Source of the DNA: an uncultured Pseudomonadota bacterium
GTDB taxonomy: Bacteria > Myxococcota_A > UBA9042 > CAIXZC01
Reading direction: 5' to 3'
Assembly: GCA_937884235.1 (NCBI GenBank)
Contig: CALGBT010000010.1
Span: 1 to 8,430 of the forward strand
Length of the DNA: 8,430 bases
The translations under genes and the position numbers were made by a program. Under the pieces are notes generated by a model. It did not search any database, was not told the origin of the DNA, and saw only the letters and a list, made by a program, of their open reading frames with translations. Shown here one piece after another: positions 4,940-8,430 of the stretch (the stretch's first letter is position 1; the number at the start of each line of letters is the position of its first letter).

Positions 4940-7030
4940 TTACAGGGTGTTCACTCGCCGCTCGAAGTCCTTGCGGTCGACGAGGTCAATTACCTGCAAT
5001 TGCGTGTCGCTGACTTTCAGGAAGATCCGGTAGTCTCGCTTCACCTTTTGGCGCCAGAAAGCCGGTCGTGTTTGTAGCTTCCTGGCTCCTTGCCAGGAGT
5101 GCTCGAGGCCGGCGGCCAGCTTGCACGCGACCTCGACAGCCTCACGCTGCACCGGCATGGGGAAGCGCTTGATGGAATCCAGGAAGCCATCGGGAAAAAT
5201 CGGCACGCGTAAGGGGTGCGGGCCGGAAGACCTTTCCCCCAATAGGGCCCCTTCGGCCGCATCCAAAGAAGCTTCTGCCGCCGCCTGGGCCGCCTCTTCT
5301 GCCTGCGATGCAGCCAGCTTCTTGGCGGCCTGAGCGAGTTCTTTGGACGTCTTCCGCTGCTCCTCTTGCATGGTGGCCATTTGGGCCTCGTGGTCTGCCA
5401 CGCGACGCTTCAGGAGATCGATTTGCTGCTGGTTCTGGTTGGTGCCCTGGAGGGCTTTGTGGCCTGCAATTTCCTCTTTCAGACGCGCCACCTCTGCCTC
5501 CGTGGCAGCCATCGCCTCCTGCCGTTGGCGCTCCCGATACTCACGCTTTCCCATCACCGTTTGCAATTCGGCGATGCGCTGCGCCAGTTCGCTCTCCTCC
5601 TTTGCATCCCCGACGATCCGTTGGACCAGCTCGTCGGCTTCGTCGACTCCGTCCATCCCCAGCCGTCGGCGCGTATCGCGCAGTTGGGCTTTGAGGCCGC
5701 TGGCCCGCCTCGTATCGATGCCGCTGGCGAGTGCCGCACGAGCCACGATGGTGCCCAGTGCGGGCAGCCGCCAGTGCATCAGGTCGACGGCAATGTCGGA
5801 CAGTCTGTTGGAATCAGTGAGCGTCTCTCTGAGAGCAGATTCCAGCGTCAGCAGTTGTGGTGCGAGGTCATCGCCCTCCAGGGCCATCTTGACGTGGGCC
5901 AGTTCCGGGCACTTGGCCAGGTGGCCCGCCGGCAGGAAGCTGGCGAGCTTCTCCAGATGCTCGACTTCCTCGAAGCGCACGGCCATTCTGAGCGCCCGAC
6001 AAACCGTCTGCGCCAGCTCTTCAGTCATAGGAGTGATGGCCAGCAGGCGGCAGAGATCGGCGAACTCGCTGAGGCTCTCCAGCCGATGGGCCAGCCGGCC
6101 CCGGAGATCTGCGGGGACCGCGGCAAAATCAAGTTGCTTCAGCTCAGCGGGCGGAGCGTCGGCGAGCATCTTGGCAAGGGCTTCGGTGTCCGATGGCAAC
6201 TCCTCCGGAATCCGCTCAACGGCGGGCTTGTCGACACAGCACTTCTTGTGCTTCTGGCCGCTGCCGCAAGGACAGGGATCGTTGCGGCCGACCTTTTCAT
6301 TCTCGCGGCGCACGGTTCCGACGGCCGCTGCTGCCCTGATGTCAGTACGGGTCGGAGGCAATAGCCGGCTGGCCTCCCAGCGCGCCTCGTGGGTACAATT
6401 GGCCAGCAGGTCCTGGGCCTGCTGCGCCAACTGGGAGGTCGGCTCGGATTTGCCCACGCCCTTGAGTCTTCCGCGCGCCCTGACGGCAATGTAGTCCAGG
6501 GGCAATGGCTCATTGAGCGCCAGCGCCAAAGCGCAGACGGCAACGGCATTGTTCTGCCGCGCCTGGGCGTTCAAGTCAGCCTGCAGCCGCAGGCCCGGCA
6601 CCATGCCCCGATAGATGTCGAGCATCACCTCACGAGTCACCCGAGCTTCGTCTCCGTGGAGCCAGGAAGTGAGGGCCAGTGCGGCGGTGGCCCGCACCAG
6701 CGGTCTCCAGCGCTCCTGGCCAGCTACCCACAGGAGGTAACCCACCTTGTCCCCGGCCATCCGGGGCACGAGGCCGGTGAGCATGCCATATTTGAACATC
6801 GCCGATGGATGGCGGCGAAGATAGGCCACGTCTGGCTGGCGGCAGGCAATGAGCGCCGCAAAAAGAACATGGTAGCTCTCGGTAGTCAGGCCGGCGGCAG
6901 CCAGCGAGTCCAGCAACGCGTCGAGTTCCTCGTCCGACTCCGGGAGCAGCGGAATGAGCCGCTCCATGTCCTCGAGGCACTCTTCGACCTGGCCAGCTAA
7001 CTCCACTAGTTGAGCATAGGTGTCAAGCAT
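4940..7030 (-). CDS. SEC-C zinc-motif protein with coiled coil and C-terminal RelE/ParE-like domain
   Basis: A 696-residue protein with no signal peptide or membrane segment, so probably cytoplasmic. Residues 1-245 are helical and unassigned. Residues 248-265 are a complete SEC-C motif (GRNDPCPCGSGQKHKKCC) with ligands Cys253, Cys255, Cys264 and Cys265 (or a nearby His/Cys), the zinc-binding type first seen at the SecA C terminus. Residues ~275-465 are again helical. Residues ~468-595 are rich in Glu, Lys, Gln, Ala and Arg with heptad-like spacing, a likely coiled coil. Residues ~608-696 resemble the RelE/ParE toxin fold: PDGFLDSIKRFP, KL at 651-652, FWRQKVKRDYRIFLKV at 658-673 and VIDLVDRKDF at 680-689. 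The ATG at 7030 is chosen because GGAGGA lies 10 bases upstream; ATGs at 7051 and 7048 are possible but have no clear ribosome binding site. It begins 40 bases after the FGE-like gene ends, so co-transcription is likely. SEC-C is secure; the RelE-like call rests on pattern by eye. Function is unknown; ribosome or RNA binding is inferred. Confidence 0.88.
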   Translation of the reverse strand: MLDTYAQLVELAGQVEECLEDMERLIPLLPESDEELDALLDSLAAAGLTTESYHVLFAALIACRQPDVAYLRRHPSAMFKYGMLTGLVPRMAGDKVGYLLWVAGQERWRPLVRATAALALTSWLHGDEARVTREVMLDIYRGMVPGLRLQADLNAQARQNNAVAVCALALALNEPLPLDYIAVRARGRLKGVGKSEPTSQLAQQAQDLLANCTHEARWEASRLLPPTRTDIRAAAAVGTVRRENEKVGRNDPCPCGSGQKHKKCCVDKPAVERIPEELPSDTEALAKMLADAPPAELKQLDFAAVPADLRGRLAHRLESLSEFADLCRLLAITPMTEELAQTVCRALRMAVRFEEVEHLEKLASFLPAGHLAKCPELAHVKMALEGDDLAPQLLTLESALRETLTDSNRLSDIAVDLMHWRLPALGTIVARAALASGIDTRRASGLKAQLRDTRRRLGMDGVDEADELVQRIVGDAKEESELAQRIAELQTVMGKREYRERQRQEAMAATEAEVARLKEEIAGHKALQGTNQNQQQIDLLKRRVADHEAQMATMQEEQRKTSKELAQAAKKLAASQAEEAAQAAAEASLDAAEGALLGERSSGPHPLRVPIFPDGFLDSIKRFPMPVQREAVEVACKLAAGLEHSWQGARKLQTRPAFWRQKVKRDYRIFLKVSDTQLQVIDLVDRKDFERRVNTL

Positions 7031-7040
7031 GTTTGGCCAA

Positions 7041-7046
7041 TCCTCC
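7041..7046 (-). promoter_or_regulatory. Ribosome binding site GGAGGA for the SEC-C gene
   Basis: GGAGGA lies 10 bases before the ATG at 7030, a slightly long but usable spacing. It overlaps the codons following the alternative ATGs at 7051/7048, which favours 7030. The evidence is moderate, and a start at 7051 (703 residues) is not excluded. Confidence 0.5.
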
Positions 7047-7070
7047 ATCATTGTCCATTCTAATGGTGAA

Positions 7071-8430
7071 CTACGGGTCCTTGCAGCACCTGAAACCGGC
7101 CGTGTGGACGCTAAAGGCCCCATCCCCGGGGTGTCGGCTGGAGCATCTGACGCCGGCTGGCCCGGACCATAGGCTGCCGCCCCGCAGGCTGTGCCCGGGG
7201 GCGCAATCTCCGTTCCACGCGGCGCCGTCGGTCGGCGCATTCTGGTAGCTGGAGTGGTAGCAATCCTCCACCCAGTCCCAGAGATTGCCGACCATGTGCA
7301 GGGTGCCGTAGGGGCTGTCGCCGAGCATCGGCATGTCCACTGGCACCGACCCGCTGCCGCACCCGGCACCGCCCACGAAGTAGTTGGCGTAGGCGCAACT
7401 GATGGGGTCGTTTCCCCACGGATACTTGGGCATCACTTCGGAGCAGATTCCTACGTACTTCTCGCATCCGCCGCGGGCGGCCTTCTCCCACTCGGCTTCC
7501 CGGCAGAGACGCTTGTTTGCCCACTTGCAGAAGATGTCCGCAGCCTCCCATGTGACACAATTCATGGGGTGATTCTCCTTGCCCTCCTTGCCCCAGACGC
7601 AGCCGTCGAGTGGGGGGGCAGGAGGGTCGCACGGACCGAAATCGACACATTCCGTGTAGCGTTCCAAAGATACCTGGGTGACGTCGATGGAGAACTCGGG
7701 GACGTTCACCGAGTGCTGCGGATACTCGTCAGGATCACATTCGAGGTCGAGGAGGTCGTTGCAGCCCATGCAGAAGTTACTGGCTGGCACCACCACCATG
7801 GTCTCCTCGACGCAGGTGTTGGCATCGCAGGTCTTGTCGCCGGGGCAGACCCCACACTGGCCGCCGCAGCCGTCGCCACCGCACTCCTTGCCGACGCACT
7901 GAGCTGTGCAGCATTCCTGCTCAAAGCATATTGCCTCGCCGATGCATGCACAATCATTGACGCAGTTCTCGCAATCCTCACCCGGGTCGCAGTTGGAATC
8001 GCCACAGTACGGGCAGACGCCACAGTCCGCGGGGCAACTCTGACAGGTCTCTCCTACGGCACACTTGTCGTCCCCACAGCCAACGAACACGACCTCTTCA
8101 ACAGTGTCCGAACTGACGATTTCTGGCGCTACATCTGTGGTGTTGGCATCGATGGGTGCGACCACGTCAAGTACGTCCGGAACCACGGTGTCGGGCAACT
8201 GAATGTCCGGGATGTCCACGGTGACAGCATCGGTGACGTCCGCGGTAATTGAGGAATCTGCATAATGAATGTCGTTCGCATCCGCCCCCGCATCGGCGAC
8301 TAGCACATCGAGACCATCCGCACCGACATCGAAGTGCGAGTCCTGCACCGCGTCCGAAGGAATGTCCCGGGCATCCAAAGCCAGATCCAGGGTACGGGAA
8401 TCGGTCATCAACTCGGTTGCAGAGGTATCG
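7071..8430 (-). CDS. Secreted Cys-rich protein with FGE-sulfatase (SUMF1)-like domain, 5'-partial
   Basis: The frame is open to the right edge, so the N terminus and any signal peptide lie outside; the TTG/ATG codons at 8411 and 8408 are internal. The first ~117 visible residues (8430-8079) are an Asp/Val/Thr/Ala-rich low-complexity linker of the kind that follows the lipobox in myxobacterial lipoproteins. Next (8078-7809) come two copies of CGDxxCxxGExCxxCxxDC and a CGGDGCGGQCGVC motif. From ~7800 to the TAG at 7071 lies an FGE/SUMF1 domain (PF03781-type): MVVVPASNFCMG, HPMNCVTWEAADIFCKWANK, REAEWEKAARGG, YPWGN, SPYGTLHMVGNLWDWVED, LRGGSLWSG and AGFRCCKD. The two cysteines that make formylglycine in true FGEs, in the stretch after GGS, are absent (GGSLWSGPAGVRCSSR), so oxidase activity is unlikely and a binding or structural role is more likely. 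The many Cys suggest disulfides outside the cytoplasm. Confidence 0.9.
   Translation of the reverse strand, partial: DTSATELMTDSRTLDLALDARDIPSDAVQDSHFDVGADGLDVLVADAGADANDIHYADSSITADVTDAVTVDIPDIQLPDTVVPDVLDVVAPIDANTTDVAPEIVSSDTVEEVVFVGCGDDKCAVGETCQSCPADCGVCPYCGDSNCDPGEDCENCVNDCACIGEAICFEQECCTAQCVGKECGGDGCGGQCGVCPGDKTCDANTCVEETMVVVPASNFCMGCNDLLDLECDPDEYPQHSVNVPEFSIDVTQVSLERYTECVDFGPCDPPAPPLDGCVWGKEGKENHPMNCVTWEAADIFCKWANKRLCREAEWEKAARGGCEKYVGICSEVMPKYPWGNDPISCAYANYFVGGAGCGSGSVPVDMPMLGDSPYGTLHMVGNLWDWVEDCYHSSYQNAPTDGAAWNGDCAPGHSLRGGSLWSGPAGVRCSSRHPGDGAFSVHTAGFRCCKDP

Noticed and set aside
5343..6494. Long plus-strand open frames of 383 and 332 codons opposite the SEC-C gene.
   Set aside because: They are GC-driven antisense shadows; the minus strand has the SEC-C motif, a ribosome binding site and coherent domain structure.

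Overview
The window looks like a piece of a GC-rich chromosome from a myxobacterium-like organism (Myxococcota, formerly Deltaproteobacteria, probably an uncultivated lineage). The grounds are very Cys-rich secreted lipoproteins with MopE-type CDGxDNxCxGxxDE repeats, a long Asp/Thr/Val-rich linker leading into CGDxxC repeats and an FGE-like domain, and strong G/C at third codon positions. This placement is inferred from protein style; there is no rRNA or other marker gene here.

All four supported genes lie on the minus strand, so they read from right to left. (1) 8430-7071 is the 3' part of a secreted, probably lipid-anchored protein: Asp-rich linker, Cys-rich repeats and a C-terminal formylglycine-generating-enzyme (FGE/SUMF1) fold that lacks the catalytic cysteines. 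(2) After 40 bases, 7030-4940 encodes a 696-residue cytoplasmic protein with a central SEC-C zinc motif, a long coiled coil and a C-terminal RelE/ParE-toxin-like domain. (3) A 500-base intergenic region follows (4939-4440), holding a GC-rich hairpin, a 9-bp tandem repeat with phased GATC sites, a short dyad and a long palindrome between 8-bp direct repeats. (4) 4439-450 encodes a 1329-residue MopE-like lipoprotein with 13 putative metal-binding motifs and a golvesin-like C-terminal beta domain. (5) After 17 bases, 432-1 is a partial open frame resembling the capsule-synthesis/metallophosphatase family CapA, apparently missing its N terminus and middle; it runs off the left edge.

The FGE-like and SEC-C genes are close enough to share a transcript. 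The MopE-like gene probably has its own promoter in the 500-base gap. The secreted proteins suggest a cell-surface role. The SEC-C/RelE-like protein is the odd one out: no signal peptide, and an architecture pointing to ribosome or RNA contact. No tRNA, rRNA, CRISPR array, insertion sequence or integrase was seen.
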